Origin: Palleronia sp. LCG004 | GTDB lineage: Bacteria > Pseudomonadota > Alphaproteobacteria > Rhodobacterales > Rhodobacteraceae | Reading direction: 5' to 3' | Assembly: GCF_032931615.1 (NCBI RefSeq) | Contig: NZ_CP136760.1 | Location: forward strand, 186,001 to 250,000 | Length of the DNA: 64,000 nucleotides | Part shown: piece after piece, positions 17,958-26,446 of the stretch | Numbering within the stretch: the stretch's first letter is position 1 | Layout: each line of letters starts with the position of its first letter | Notes under the pieces: generated by a model | Seen by the model: the letters and a program-made list of their open reading frames with translations, nothing else | Told to the model about the DNA's origin: nothing | The model's database searches: none | Translations under genes and position numbers: made by a program

Positions 17958-18889
17958 TCGAGATCGACGAGATCACCAAGATCTACGACGGCCATCGCGC
18001 CGTGGATGCCGTGTCGATGATCGTCGAGACCGGAACGATCACCGTCATCGTCGGCACTTCGGGCTCCGGCAAGACGACGCTTCTGCGGATGATCAACCGC
18101 CTGGTCGAGCCCAGCTCGGGCGAGGTGCGGATCAACGGAGAGCCCACCCATACGGTCAAGCCGCATATCCTGCGCCGCCGGATCGGCTATGCGATCCAGG
18201 GCCACGGGCTGTTCCCGCATCACAGCGTCGCGCGCAATATCGGCACGGTGCCGAAGCTGCTCGGCTGGCCGAAGGACAAGATCGCGGCCCGGGTGGACGA
18301 GCTGCTCGACCTCTTCTCGATGGACCCCGAACAGTTCCGCGACCGCTTTCCGGGCGAGCTTTCGGGCGGTCAGCAGCAGCGCGCGGGCGTGGCGCGGGCG
18401 CTGGCCTCGCGGCCCGATCTCCTGCTGATGGACGAACCCTTCGGCGCGCTCGACCCGATCATCCGGGCACGCGCGCAATCGGATCTGCGCCAGATCCAGC
18501 AGAAGCTCGGCTCGACGATCATGCTCGTCACGCACGACATGGAAGAGGCGATCCGGCTCGCCGACCGGGTTGCGGTGATGGATGGCGGCAAGCTGGTGCA
18601 ATATGCGCCGCCCGCCGAGATCGTGGCCCGGCCCGCCACCGATTTCGTGGCCGAGATGGTCGGCGACGTGGAGCGTCCGCTGCGCCTTCTGTCGCTGGTG
18701 GAGCTGTCGGAGATCGTCGAGCCGGGTGAGGCCGAGGGCGAGGCGCTGGCCCATGATGCGAGCCTGCGCGACGCGCTGTCGGCCTGCCTCTGGACCGGGC
18801 GGGACGCGGTGCCCGTGACGCGCGACGGGCGGGCCATCGGGCGCGCGACGCTGAGCGCGATCCGCGCCCGCGCCGAAGCGCACGTATGA
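17954..18889 (+). CDS. yehX: Osmoprotectant ABC transporter ATP-binding protein (YehX-like)
   Basis: 311 aa OpuAA/ProV-type ATPase. Walker A GTSGSGKT is at 34-41; the signature LSGGQQQR and Walker B LLLMDEP follow; the last ~60 residues look like part of a CBS regulatory domain (DAVPVTRDGRAIGRATLSAI). In this family CBS domains sense ionic strength. Overlaps both neighbours by four bases. Confidence 0.92.
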   Translation: MIEIDEITKIYDGHRAVDAVSMIVETGTITVIVGTSGSGKTTLLRMINRLVEPSSGEVRINGEPTHTVKPHILRRRIGYAIQGHGLFPHHSVARNIGTVPKLLGWPKDKIAARVDELLDLFSMDPEQFRDRFPGELSGGQQQRAGVARALASRPDLLLMDEPFGALDPIIRARAQSDLRQIQQKLGSTIMLVTHDMEEAIRLADRVAVMDGGKLVQYAPPAEIVARPATDFVAEMVGDVERPLRLLSLVELSEIVEPGEAEGEALAHDASLRDALSACLWTGRDAVPVTRDGRAIGRATLSAIRARAEAHV

Positions 18890-19623
18890 AGGTCGGAAAT
18901 CTCCTGCGCGCGGCAACGGTCGCGCTGCTTCTGGCGCTGGTGCTGCGGCCCGAATGGTTCGTGCCGGTCTTCGCGCCCTTTGCGCCCCCGAACGGGCCGG
19001 TGATCTACGGGCGGACATCGCTTCTTGCGCTGTCGCTGAGCCATCTGGGCCTCGTGGCGATAGCTTCTGCCGCGGCGACGCTGGTGGCGGTGACGCTTGC
19101 CATTCTCGTGACGCGGCCCGCCGGTGCGCCGTTCCGGCCGCTGTCGCGCACGATCACCAATGTGGGCCAGACCTTTCCGCCCGTCGCGGTCCTGGCGCTC
19201 GCCGTGCCGGTTCTGGGGTTCGGGGCGGGCCCGACGCTCGTCGCACTGTTCCTTTACGGATTGTTGCCGATTTTCGAGAACGCGATGACGGGGCTTTCGA
19301 CCCTGCCGCCCGCCACGATGGAGGCCGCGCGGGGCATCGGGCTCGACCGCCGTCAAAGGCTCTGGCGGGTGGAGCTGCCGCTGGCCGCCCCGGTGATCCT
19401 CGCGGGGATCCGGCTGTCGGTCGTCATCGCGCTCGGGACCGCGACCATCGGATCGACGGTCGCGGCGCGCACACTGGGCGAGGTCATCATCGCGGGCCTC
19501 CTGACGAGCAACACGGCCTTCGTGCTGCAGGGCGGGCTGATCGTCGGCCTCTTCGCCGTGCTGATCTACGATGCGCTCGTCCTGCTCGAAGGGCGGCTCG
19601 CCCGGCGGATGGGGCGGCGCTAG
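18886..19623 (+). CDS. yehW: Osmoprotectant ABC permease (YehW-like)
   Basis: 245 aa, about six membrane helices, with the permease loop MEAARGIGLDRRQRLWRVELPLAAPVIL. It is the last gene of the yehZYXW-type operon and starts in an ATGA overlap with the ATPase gene. Its TAG stop lies in the palindrome CTAG (19620-19623), which also provides the stop codon of the convergent gene. Confidence 0.9.
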   Translation: MKVGNLLRAATVALLLALVLRPEWFVPVFAPFAPPNGPVIYGRTSLLALSLSHLGLVAIASAAATLVAVTLAILVTRPAGAPFRPLSRTITNVGQTFPPVAVLALAVPVLGFGAGPTLVALFLYGLLPIFENAMTGLSTLPPATMEAARGIGLDRRQRLWRVELPLAAPVILAGIRLSVVIALGTATIGSTVAARTLGEVIIAGLLTSNTAFVLQGGLIVGLFAVLIYDALVLLEGRLARRMGRR

Positions 19624-20381
19624 AACAGGAAGGCGCGCGCCGGCATCCATAGACCCATGAAGATCATCATCAGGTTCTCGGTCAGCGAGATGAAGCCGAG
19701 CGGCACGTTGCTGTCACCGCCCACACAGGCGCATTTGAGCTCTCGCTTGTCGATATAAACGGCCTTGAACACGGAAATTGCGCCGATCGTCCCGATGACG
19801 AGCGCGATCGGGGCCGAAATCCAGACAAGCGTCCCCGCGATCATCAGAAGACCCGCCAGCGTCTCGCCGAACGGATAGAGATAGCCGTAGCGCACCCACC
19901 TGCGGGCCAGGAGGTCGTAGTTCAGGAACATTGTCGAGAAACGCTCGACATCCTGAAGCTTCTGGATGCCGAGGATCGTCATCGAGATCGCGACGAACCA
20001 TTCGAAGGTGCGGATCGTGGCAATCGTCCCGAAGGCCGCCCAGCTTACGGCGCAGGCCATGAGAAAGCCCACGGCGAAGATCGCGATGACGGGCCGATAG
20101 GTCGTGGCGTCTGCGGCCTTCGCGTCGTCCTTGCCGAGATGGACGCGCAGGTCGTCGTAGCCACCGACGCGGGTGCCGTCGATCCAGATCTGCGGCGTGG
20201 TCTTGACGCCGTGCTTTTCCCTAAAGGCATCGACCTCGTCGCGGCTCTCGAGCCAGTGGTCCTCGATCGCGAAGCCTTCGCGTTCGAGCAGGTCCTTGGA
20301 CTTGAGACCGAAGGGGCAGAGATGGCCGGGCATCACCATCCGGTAGAGGACGGCCTGTTTCTCGCGTGTATCCTTGGGCAT
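19620..20381 (-). CDS. Glutaredoxin-MauE/DoxX fusion membrane protein
   Basis: 253 aa from ATG 20381, which has GGAG six bases upstream; ATG 20396 (258 aa) is possible but has no ribosome site. Residues ~8-85 are a glutaredoxin fold with a CPFG active site (HLCPFGLKSKDLLE) that keeps one cysteine, and TTPQIWIDGTRVGGYDDL as the glutathione-binding cis-Pro/GG loop. Residues ~95-250 have four helices of the MauE/DoxX type, plus a CxC pair in LKCACVGG near residue 220. MauE proteins assist disulfide formation in periplasmic enzymes, so this may be a membrane thiol-redox relay. It shares its stop palindrome with yehW. No partner gene is adjacent. Confidence 0.8.
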   Translation of the reverse strand: MPKDTREKQAVLYRMVMPGHLCPFGLKSKDLLEREGFAIEDHWLESRDEVDAFREKHGVKTTPQIWIDGTRVGGYDDLRVHLGKDDAKAADATTYRPVIAIFAVGFLMACAVSWAAFGTIATIRTFEWFVAISMTILGIQKLQDVERFSTMFLNYDLLARRWVRYGYLYPFGETLAGLLMIAGTLVWISAPIALVIGTIGAISVFKAVYIDKRELKCACVGGDSNVPLGFISLTENLMMIFMGLWMPARAFLF

Positions 20382-20402
20382 ACGGATCTCCGTCATGGGG
20401 GA

Positions 20403-20419
20403 GGTTTCGCGGCGAAACC
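20403..20419. promoter_or_regulatory. Perfect 17-bp palindrome upstream of the glutaredoxin-MauE gene
   Basis: GGTTTCGC-G-GCGAAACC is an 8-1-8 inverted repeat, 22 bases before ATG 20381 and in the divergent gap towards the SMP-30 gene. It could be an operator or a 5'-leader hairpin. Confidence 0.45.
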
Positions 20420-20516
20420 ACGATCCAGCGCTGGAAGGTTCCCGGTCGGGCTTTGCAAATCCCCCGCCGGGCGCGCAAGGATCGGACAATTCGTCACATA
20501 GGAGGAGGAACCGCCC

Positions 20517-21419
20517 ATGAAACCCTATCCCGAGCATCTGCTGCCGATCGACGGACGTTTCGCGGATCTGGTCCACCCGATGACACGGCTGGAGCGGATC
20601 GTGGAGGGCTGCACCTGGACAGAGGGGCCCGTCTGGTTCGGCGACCATCGATGCCTGATCTTTTCCGACATTCCGTCGGACCGCATGCTGCGCTGGTCCG
20701 AGGCGGAGGGGACGAGCGTCTTTCGCGCCCCGTCGGGCTATGCCAACGGCAATACGCGCGACGGGGCGGGTCGGTTGATCTCGTGCCGGCACGGGATGCG
20801 CGACGTGGCGCGGACCGAGCATGACGGGTCGATCACGATCCTCGCGCGGGATTTCGGGGGCGGGCGGCTGAACTCGCCCAATGACGTGACGACGAGCCGC
20901 GACGGGGCGGTCTGGTTCACCGATCCGAGCTACGGGATCCTGTCGAATTTCGAGGGCTACCGCGCCGAGCCGGAGCAGGAGGCGCGGAACGTCTTTCGCA
21001 TCGCGCCGGACGGGACGCTCGGCGCGGTCATCCAGGATTTCGCTCAGCCGAACGGACTTTGCTTCTCGCCCGACGAGCGGGTGCTGTATGTGGCCGAGAG
21101 CGGGTCGAGCCACGATGCCGACGTGCCCTCGGTGATCCGTCGCTTCGACGTCGAGGGGGCGCGCGTGGCCGGCGGGGAGATATTCGCGGAGATCGATACG
21201 GGTTTCCCCGACGGGATGCGCTGCGACGTGCATGGCAATCTCTGGTCATCGGCCTGGGACGGTGTGCATTGCCTGTCCCCGGAGGGGGATCTGCTGGGCA
21301 AGATCCTGGTGCCGGAGCGGGTATCGAACCTCTGCTTCGGGGGGCCACGGGGCAACACGATCTTCATCACGGCGACGCGGTCCGTCTATCGCATCGTCGT
21401 CGAGGTGACAGGCGCGTGA
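20517..21419 (+). CDS. SMP-30/gluconolactonase family lactonase
   Basis: 300 aa six-bladed beta-propeller of the SMP-30/LRE family. Metal-binding residues are indicated by CTWTEGPVWF (Glu), NSPNDVTTSRDGAVWFTDP (Asn and Asp) and the strand VLYVAES. These enzymes hydrolyse sugar lactones such as gluconolactone using a divalent cation. The strong ribosome site AGGAGGAGG precedes ATG 20517. No signal peptide, so it is cytoplasmic. No sugar dehydrogenase is adjacent; the LysR gene follows after 60 bases. Confidence 0.88.
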   Translation: MKPYPEHLLPIDGRFADLVHPMTRLERIVEGCTWTEGPVWFGDHRCLIFSDIPSDRMLRWSEAEGTSVFRAPSGYANGNTRDGAGRLISCRHGMRDVARTEHDGSITILARDFGGGRLNSPNDVTTSRDGAVWFTDPSYGILSNFEGYRAEPEQEARNVFRIAPDGTLGAVIQDFAQPNGLCFSPDERVLYVAESGSSHDADVPSVIRRFDVEGARVAGGEIFAEIDTGFPDGMRCDVHGNLWSSAWDGVHCLSPEGDLLGKILVPERVSNLCFGGPRGNTIFITATRSVYRIVVEVTGA

Positions 21420-21430
21420 TGCAGTTCCGT

Positions 21431-21461
21431 TCAATCGAATGTTTTTGATCGAATGTTCGAT
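21431..21461. promoter_or_regulatory. Candidate LysR operator upstream of the LysR gene
   Basis: Contains TCAATCGAATG (21431-21441) followed by the perfect inverted repeat ATCGAA-TG-TTCGAT (21448-21461), close to the ATC-N9-GAT form of LysR boxes. It ends 18 bases before ATG 21480. The same 11-mer occurs upstream of the yeiH-type gene at 23467. Confidence 0.5.
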
Positions 21462-21479
21462 TTAGGTTATTAGTTGCGC

Positions 21480-22388
21480 ATGACCTTTGCCCAATTGCTC
21501 GTCTTCATCGAGGTGGCACGTCGCGAGCATGTGACGGATGCCGCGCGCGCGCTCAACATGACGCAATCGGCCGTGAGCGCCGCGATCTCGGCCATGGAGG
21601 AGCGACACGGCGTCAAGCTTTTCGAGCGGGTGGGGCGGCGGATCGCGCTGTCGGCCGAGGGGCGCAGCTTCCTGCCGGGGGCGCGGCGGCTCGTGGACGA
21701 GATGCGGGCGGCGGAAAGGGTCCTTGCCGATCTGGCGGACGGGACGAGCGGGACGCTGGCCATCCAGGCCAGCCAGACGGTGGCGAGCTATTGGCTGCCG
21801 CCGATCCTGATGCGGCACCGCAAGCGGTTCCCGGGGGTTGAGATCGCGCTGTCGGTCGGCAACACCACCTCGGTCGCGGAGGCGGTCGAGGCGGGGCGCG
21901 CCGATCTCGGGATCGTGGAGGGCGATATCGGCGACAGCGCGTTGATCCGCGAGCCGGTGGCGATCGACCGGCTGTCGGTCGTGGCCGGTGCAGGGCACGA
22001 ATGGGCGGACGGACGCATTCTCGGGGCCGCGGATCTGGCAGCCGCATCGTGGATCCTGCGCGAGAACGGGTCGGGCACGCGCGCGGCACTGGAGGCGGAT
22101 CTGGCCGCGCTCGGCATCGATCCCGGCACGTTGCAGGTGGCGCTGGAGCTGCCCTCGAACGAGGCCTGCGCGGCGGCGCTGGTCGAGTCGCAGGCGATCA
22201 CCGCGCTGTCGGAACGGGCGGTGCGCTATCGGATCGCGGAGGGCAGCGTCGTGCGGCTGCCGGTGGAATTGCCGGGGCGGGAATTCTCGATCGTGCGCGA
22301 CGGCAAGCGCAGCCCGACGCGGGCCGTCACGACGATGATGGCGTTCCTGCGCGAGGCGGAACGCCCGGGCCGCGTCAGACCAGGGTGA
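21480..22388 (+). CDS. LysR-family transcriptional regulator (CysL/YeiE-like)
   Basis: 302 aa. The N-terminal winged helix-turn-helix (about 1-60, LNMTQSAVSAAISAMEERHGVKLFERVGRR) is followed by a LysR substrate-binding domain (about 85-295). ATG 21480 is preferred to TTG 21474, which adds only two residues. It converges with and overlaps the YeiH-type exporter gene by 14 bases. In enterobacteria a LysR regulator (YeiE) sits beside yeiH and answers sulfite; CysL is the Bacillus sulfite-reductase regulator. Regulation of the exporter is therefore likely. Confidence 0.85.
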   Translation: MTFAQLLVFIEVARREHVTDAARALNMTQSAVSAAISAMEERHGVKLFERVGRRIALSAEGRSFLPGARRLVDEMRAAERVLADLADGTSGTLAIQASQTVASYWLPPILMRHRKRFPGVEIALSVGNTTSVAEAVEAGRADLGIVEGDIGDSALIREPVAIDRLSVVAGAGHEWADGRILGAADLAAASWILRENGSGTRAALEADLAALGIDPGTLQVALELPSNEACAAALVESQAITALSERAVRYRIAEGSVVRLPVELPGREFSIVRDGKRSPTRAVTTMMAFLREAERPGRVRPG

Positions 22389-23385
22389 TGAGCCCGAAGG
22401 TCAGACCGCCGATCAGGACCCAGCTGAAAGCCGCCAGCAATGCGGGACGCAGACCGCGGCGCACGAGCGCGCGCAGGTTCGTCTTGAGGCCCATGCCGGC
22501 CAGCGCCACGGCCAGCAGCACGGGCACGGCGACGCGCGCGACGTCGAGCGCAGGAGCAGGCACCCAGCCTGTCGAGGCCACCAGCACCATCGCGATGAAG
22601 CCCACGACGAACCACGGCACAGGCACGCCGCCGCCGCTCTCGGTCCCGTTGCGCCGCGCCGAGAGCGCGCCCAGAAGCAGCACGACGGGAGCGAGGGCCA
22701 GGACGCGCACGAGCTTCGATACCGTGCCGACCTCGCCCGCGACGTCGCCATGCTGGAACGCGGCTGCGGTGACCTGCGCGACCTCGTGCACCGAGGCACC
22801 GACCCAGAGGCCGTATTGTTCGGGCGAGAGACCGGCGAGCGAGCCCAGGAAGGGCCAGAGGATCATGGCGAGCGTGCCGAAGAGCGTGACGGTCGCGACC
22901 GCGTAGGCCGCATCCTCCTCAGGGGCGCGGACGACCGTGTTGGCGGCGACGACGGCGGAGGCCCCGCAGATCGAGCTGCCGGCCGCGATGAGGTCGGTGA
23001 GGCCCGCGGGTACGCCAAGTGCGCGGCCCATCCGGCGGGTGAGGAAGAGGCAGGCGAAGAGCCCGGTGAGGATGATGGCAAGGCCCGAAAGGCCGACGGA
23101 GAGGACCTGCGCGATGGTGAGCTGCAGGCCCAGCAGGACGATGCCCCAGCGCAGGATGACCTTGACCGCGAAGGTCGCGCCTGGCTCGGCGCGACTTGCG
23201 AGGGGGGTCAGGTTGCCGACCGCGATGCCCATAACGATGGCGAGGATCAGTGGCGACAGCGCCGAGAGCCCCGGCAGGCGCGCGGCCGCGAAGGCGAGTG
23301 CGGCGATCGCGATGCAGATGACGAGGCCGGGAATGGCCGCGGGTGTGGGGCGGACCGCGAAGAGGCGGATCGTGGTGTCGGACAT
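22375..23385 (-). CDS. yeiH: YeiH-type putative sulfate exporter family protein
   Basis: 336 aa, about ten to eleven membrane helices, of the Cons_hypoth698/YeiH family. Family marks include SPLILAIVMGIAVGN, AAGSSICGASAVVA and WVGASVHEVAQVTAA. Homologues are linked with sulfonate degradation and cysteine metabolism, and export of sulfate or sulfite is proposed, not firmly proven. Here it pairs with a LysR regulator, and its promoter region carries an 11-mer also found upstream of that regulator. Confidence 0.85.
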   Translation of the reverse strand: MSDTTIRLFAVRPTPAAIPGLVICIAIAALAFAAARLPGLSALSPLILAIVMGIAVGNLTPLASRAEPGATFAVKVILRWGIVLLGLQLTIAQVLSVGLSGLAIILTGLFACLFLTRRMGRALGVPAGLTDLIAAGSSICGASAVVAANTVVRAPEEDAAYAVATVTLFGTLAMILWPFLGSLAGLSPEQYGLWVGASVHEVAQVTAAAFQHGDVAGEVGTVSKLVRVLALAPVVLLLGALSARRNGTESGGGVPVPWFVVGFIAMVLVASTGWVPAPALDVARVAVPVLLAVALAGMGLKTNLRALVRRGLRPALLAAFSWVLIGGLTFGLITLV

Positions 23386-23466
23386 GTCGGCTCCTGATTG
23401 CGGGGCCGATCATATCCCTTGTTCTACCGATCAATCCAACGAGTAATACGGGTCTGACCGTTCGCA

Positions 23467-23477
23467 TCAATCGAATG
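23467..23477. promoter_or_regulatory. Second copy of the TCAATCGAATG motif upstream of yeiH
   Basis: Identical 11-mer to that at 21431-21441; it lies 82 bases upstream of the yeiH ATG, in the 101-base gap after the M20 peptidase gene. Candidate site for the neighbouring LysR protein. Confidence 0.4.
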
Positions 23478-23486
23478 GTTTTGGGC

Positions 23487-24869
23487 TTATCCCGGTTCGC
23501 CGAGATCCCAGAAGATCCCGGCCATGATCCGTAGCCCGTCGCGGCTGACGCCCTTCAGCACGTGTTCGTTCGGTGCGTGTTGCGAGCATCCGCGATAGGA
23601 ATGCGGCACCCAGATGGTCGGCAGGCCGAGAATGTCGGTGAAGCTGTCGTTCGGCAGCGATCCCGCAAGGTTCGGCAGCACGTGAAGTGCGCCGCCGCTC
23701 GTCTCGCGAATGGAGGCACCGATCCTCTCGACCCAGGGGTGGTCCGGATCGAGGCGCGTCGCGGCGAAAAAGCCGCGATCGTGGGCGCGGATCTCGACAT
23801 TCTCGAATCCCTCGGCGTCGAGATGCCGGCGCAGAGCGGGGATCACCTCCTCGGGGTCGGTGCCCACGACGTAGCGCAGCTGGCAGGTCGCGCGCGCCCA
23901 GCCGGAAATCGCGTTGACCGGCGCGTCGGGCACGCCGGAGACCATGGCGAGGATCGCGAAGCTGTTCCAGCCGAAGACCCGCTCGGCCGGGGTGAGCGAT
24001 TCCTCGCCCCAGTCGGGATTGACCTCGGGACCTTCGCCGCCCGTGACGGGCAGGTCGGCGAGCGCCGCGCGGACGCTGTCGGTCAGGCTCGTCGGACGCC
24101 ATTCGGGCACCTTGATCTGGCCACGTCTGTCGGTGATCGAGGCCAGAGCATGGGCCAGGATCATCGCCGGATCGGAGAGCAGGCCGCCCCAGTTGCCCGA
24201 GTGATGCGCGCCCTCATGCGTCTCGACCACCAGATCGAAGGCCGTGCCGCCGCGCGAGCCCATGAACATGGTCGGCACGTCGGGCTGGAGGCGGGGCCCG
24301 TCCGAGGCGATGAGCACGTCGGCTGCGAGCCGGTCCTTGTGCCGCTCGAAGGTCTCGGGCAGGCCGACGGAGCCGACCTCCTCGCTCATCTCGATGACGA
24401 TGCGGACGTTGAAGCCGAGATGGCCGCGTTCGGCCAGCACCGCCTCGAGCGCGGCGATGTTGACGAGGTGCTGGCCCTTGTTGTCGGCGGTGCCGCGACC
24501 GTAGAGACGCTCGCCCTCCTCGACGATCTGCCAGGGGGTCAGGCCCTCGCGCCACATCGCGTCCTGGCCGCGCACCGTGTCGCCGTGGCCGTAGGTCAGG
24601 ATCGTGGTGAGGTCGTCGCCCTCGTGCCGCTCGCCGATAAGAAGCGGGCCGCCGCGCGGATCGGGATTGTCCACGATCTCGCAGTCGAAGCCCAGCCGAC
24701 GGAGGCGCGGCTCCATCGCCTCGTCGAGATAGCGGCGGCATTCGGCACGGGCGGCATCGTCGGGGTTCTGGCTTTCGGAGCGGAAGGTGACGAGATGCGC
24801 GAGTTCGGCGCGGAAGGTGCCGTCGTCGAAATAGTCGCTCACGCGGGTCAGGGCGGCCTGGCGGGTCAT
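23487..24869 (-). CDS. M20-family metallopeptidase (dipeptidase/deacylase)
   Basis: 460 aa M20 zinc peptidase. Metal ligands and catalytic residues: His95 and Asp97 in GHGDTV, bridging Asp129 in GTADNKGQ, general base Glu163 and Glu164 in MSEEVGS; a lid domain is inserted at about 215-330 (THEGAHHSGNWGG). ATG 24869 overlaps the stop of the gamma-glutamyltransferase-like gene as ATGA. As last gene of a peptide-import operon, it probably hydrolyses the imported di- or tripeptides, for example Cys-Gly-type products, in the cytoplasm. Confidence 0.88.
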   Translation of the reverse strand: MTRQAALTRVSDYFDDGTFRAELAHLVTFRSESQNPDDAARAECRRYLDEAMEPRLRRLGFDCEIVDNPDPRGGPLLIGERHEGDDLTTILTYGHGDTVRGQDAMWREGLTPWQIVEEGERLYGRGTADNKGQHLVNIAALEAVLAERGHLGFNVRIVIEMSEEVGSVGLPETFERHKDRLAADVLIASDGPRLQPDVPTMFMGSRGGTAFDLVVETHEGAHHSGNWGGLLSDPAMILAHALASITDRRGQIKVPEWRPTSLTDSVRAALADLPVTGGEGPEVNPDWGEESLTPAERVFGWNSFAILAMVSGVPDAPVNAISGWARATCQLRYVVGTDPEEVIPALRRHLDAEGFENVEIRAHDRGFFAATRLDPDHPWVERIGASIRETSGGALHVLPNLAGSLPNDSFTDILGLPTIWVPHSYRGCSQHAPNEHVLKGVSRDGLRIMAGIFWDLGEPG

Positions 24870-26443
24870 TGCTGTTCCTCGGGTTGTTCCAGTACGGCGT
24901 CGCCCCAGGGCGACATGATCTCGGTGCAGCCGGCATTGCGGCCGTTCCTGCGCGCGACGCCTGCGGGGCAGGCGAAGGCATAGGGCAGGACAGTGCGGCG
25001 CGTAGTCTGAAGGGCGGCGTCCCGCGCGAGGCGGTCGAACACGTCCCTGGGCAGCGTGTCGTCGGCGATGACGCCCGCGCCGCCCGAGACGTCGATCCGG
25101 GGGGCGTGGAACGCGCCTTCGAGGCTCATCCCGCCATCGACGATGAAGGAGGAGAGCTGCGTCACCGCTCCCACGATCTTGCGCCCGCCCGACGCGCCGA
25201 GCGCGAAGCGGGTGTCGGGGGTTTCGCCCACGACGGGGCAGACATTCATCAGGCACGCCTTGTCGGGGCCGAGGGAGTTCGGCTTGCCCTGTTCGGGGTC
25301 GAACCACATGATGCCGTTGTTCATCAGGAATCCGGTCGAGGGCGAGACGACGCGGGAGCCGAAGATCGACAGCAGCGTCTGGGTATGGGCGACCATGTTG
25401 CCCTCGCGGTCGACGGCCGAGAAATGCGTGGTGCAACCGGGGGCCTCGGGCACCTCGCCGGTATCGCCCATCGTGCCGAGCCGTTCGGCATAGGCCCGGC
25501 GGAGCGCATCGGCATAGGCGGCATAGGCGTCGGGCCCGGTCGAGAGGTCGCGGGAGGCGAGGTCTTCCATCGCGCGGGCGAAGGTGGGGCCGGCGGTGAG
25601 GCCCGGCATGACGTGGAAGGCCGCGTCGCGATAGGGCACGCGCCGCGCAGGCCCCGTCCAGGCGCGGTAGCCCGCGAGATCGGCGGCGGAAAGCGATCCG
25701 CCCTTGGCCTGAACGTCGGCGGCAAGAGCCTGGGCCAGATCGCCCTCGTGGAAGGCGCGGGGGCCGCCGCGGGCGATGATCTCCAGGCTCTGGGCCAGGC
25801 GGGACTGGTCGAGCCGGTTCTCGGGGATCGCGGTCCATCCCGAGCCCTTGGGCCATGTGCCGTCGTCGAGGAACATCGCGGCCGCGTCGGGATCGCGGGA
25901 CAGCTCGCGCGCGGTCGAGGCGATCATCAGGGCCGCGTACCAGTCGACCAGCATCCCCTCGCGCGCATGGGCGATGGCGGGTTGCAGCAGATCGGACCAG
26001 GGCATGCGGCCCCACCGATCATGCGCCTGGCCGAGCCCGTCGACCGTGCCGGGCACGGCGATGGCGCTGGCCCCTTCGACGTTGCGGTCGTCCACCACGC
26101 GCTCCCACGGGAAGAGGTCGGCGGCCTTCCCCTCGCCCGAAAGGGGATAGTGGCCGATGTCGAGTCCCTTGGGCGAGCGCATGCCGAAATTGATGGCCGT
26201 GGCCTCGCCGGTCGCGGCGCGCCAGTGGACAGCCGCCCCGCCCCCGGCAGGGCCCGACATCCACGGTTCGAGCACGCCCACGACGAAGGAGCAGGCGACG
26301 GCCGCATCGACCACGTCGCCGCCCGCGCGCAGGATTTCGGCCCCTGCCTCGGCGGCGAGGCGGTGCTGCGAGGCGACGACACCGAACTCGGTCTCGACGA
26401 CGTGTTTGGTGGTGCGGGCGGTGCGGGAGAGTGCGTCGCTCAT
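24866..26443 (-). CDS. ggt: Gamma-glutamyltransferase-family hydrolase, cytoplasmic type
   Basis: 525 aa Ntn-hydrolase precursor. The autoprocessing/catalytic threonine is Thr339 in CTTHFSAVD, splitting a large and a small chain; SGPAGGGA near residue 63-70 is conserved in the large chain. No signal peptide is present, unlike periplasmic E. coli Ggt, which fits a role after import. The small-chain region has KACLMNVCP where E. coli Ggt has PLSSM, so the Ser-Ser oxyanion pair seems absent; this marks a divergent subgroup whose substrate may not be glutathione. It starts three bases after the ABC ATPase stop. Confidence 0.85.
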   Translation of the reverse strand: MSDALSRTARTTKHVVETEFGVVASQHRLAAEAGAEILRAGGDVVDAAVACSFVVGVLEPWMSGPAGGGAAVHWRAATGEATAINFGMRSPKGLDIGHYPLSGEGKAADLFPWERVVDDRNVEGASAIAVPGTVDGLGQAHDRWGRMPWSDLLQPAIAHAREGMLVDWYAALMIASTARELSRDPDAAAMFLDDGTWPKGSGWTAIPENRLDQSRLAQSLEIIARGGPRAFHEGDLAQALAADVQAKGGSLSAADLAGYRAWTGPARRVPYRDAAFHVMPGLTAGPTFARAMEDLASRDLSTGPDAYAAYADALRRAYAERLGTMGDTGEVPEAPGCTTHFSAVDREGNMVAHTQTLLSIFGSRVVSPSTGFLMNNGIMWFDPEQGKPNSLGPDKACLMNVCPVVGETPDTRFALGASGGRKIVGAVTQLSSFIVDGGMSLEGAFHAPRIDVSGGAGVIADDTLPRDVFDRLARDAALQTTRRTVLPYAFACPAGVARRNGRNAGCTEIMSPWGDAVLEQPEEQQ

Positions 26444-26446
26444 GGG

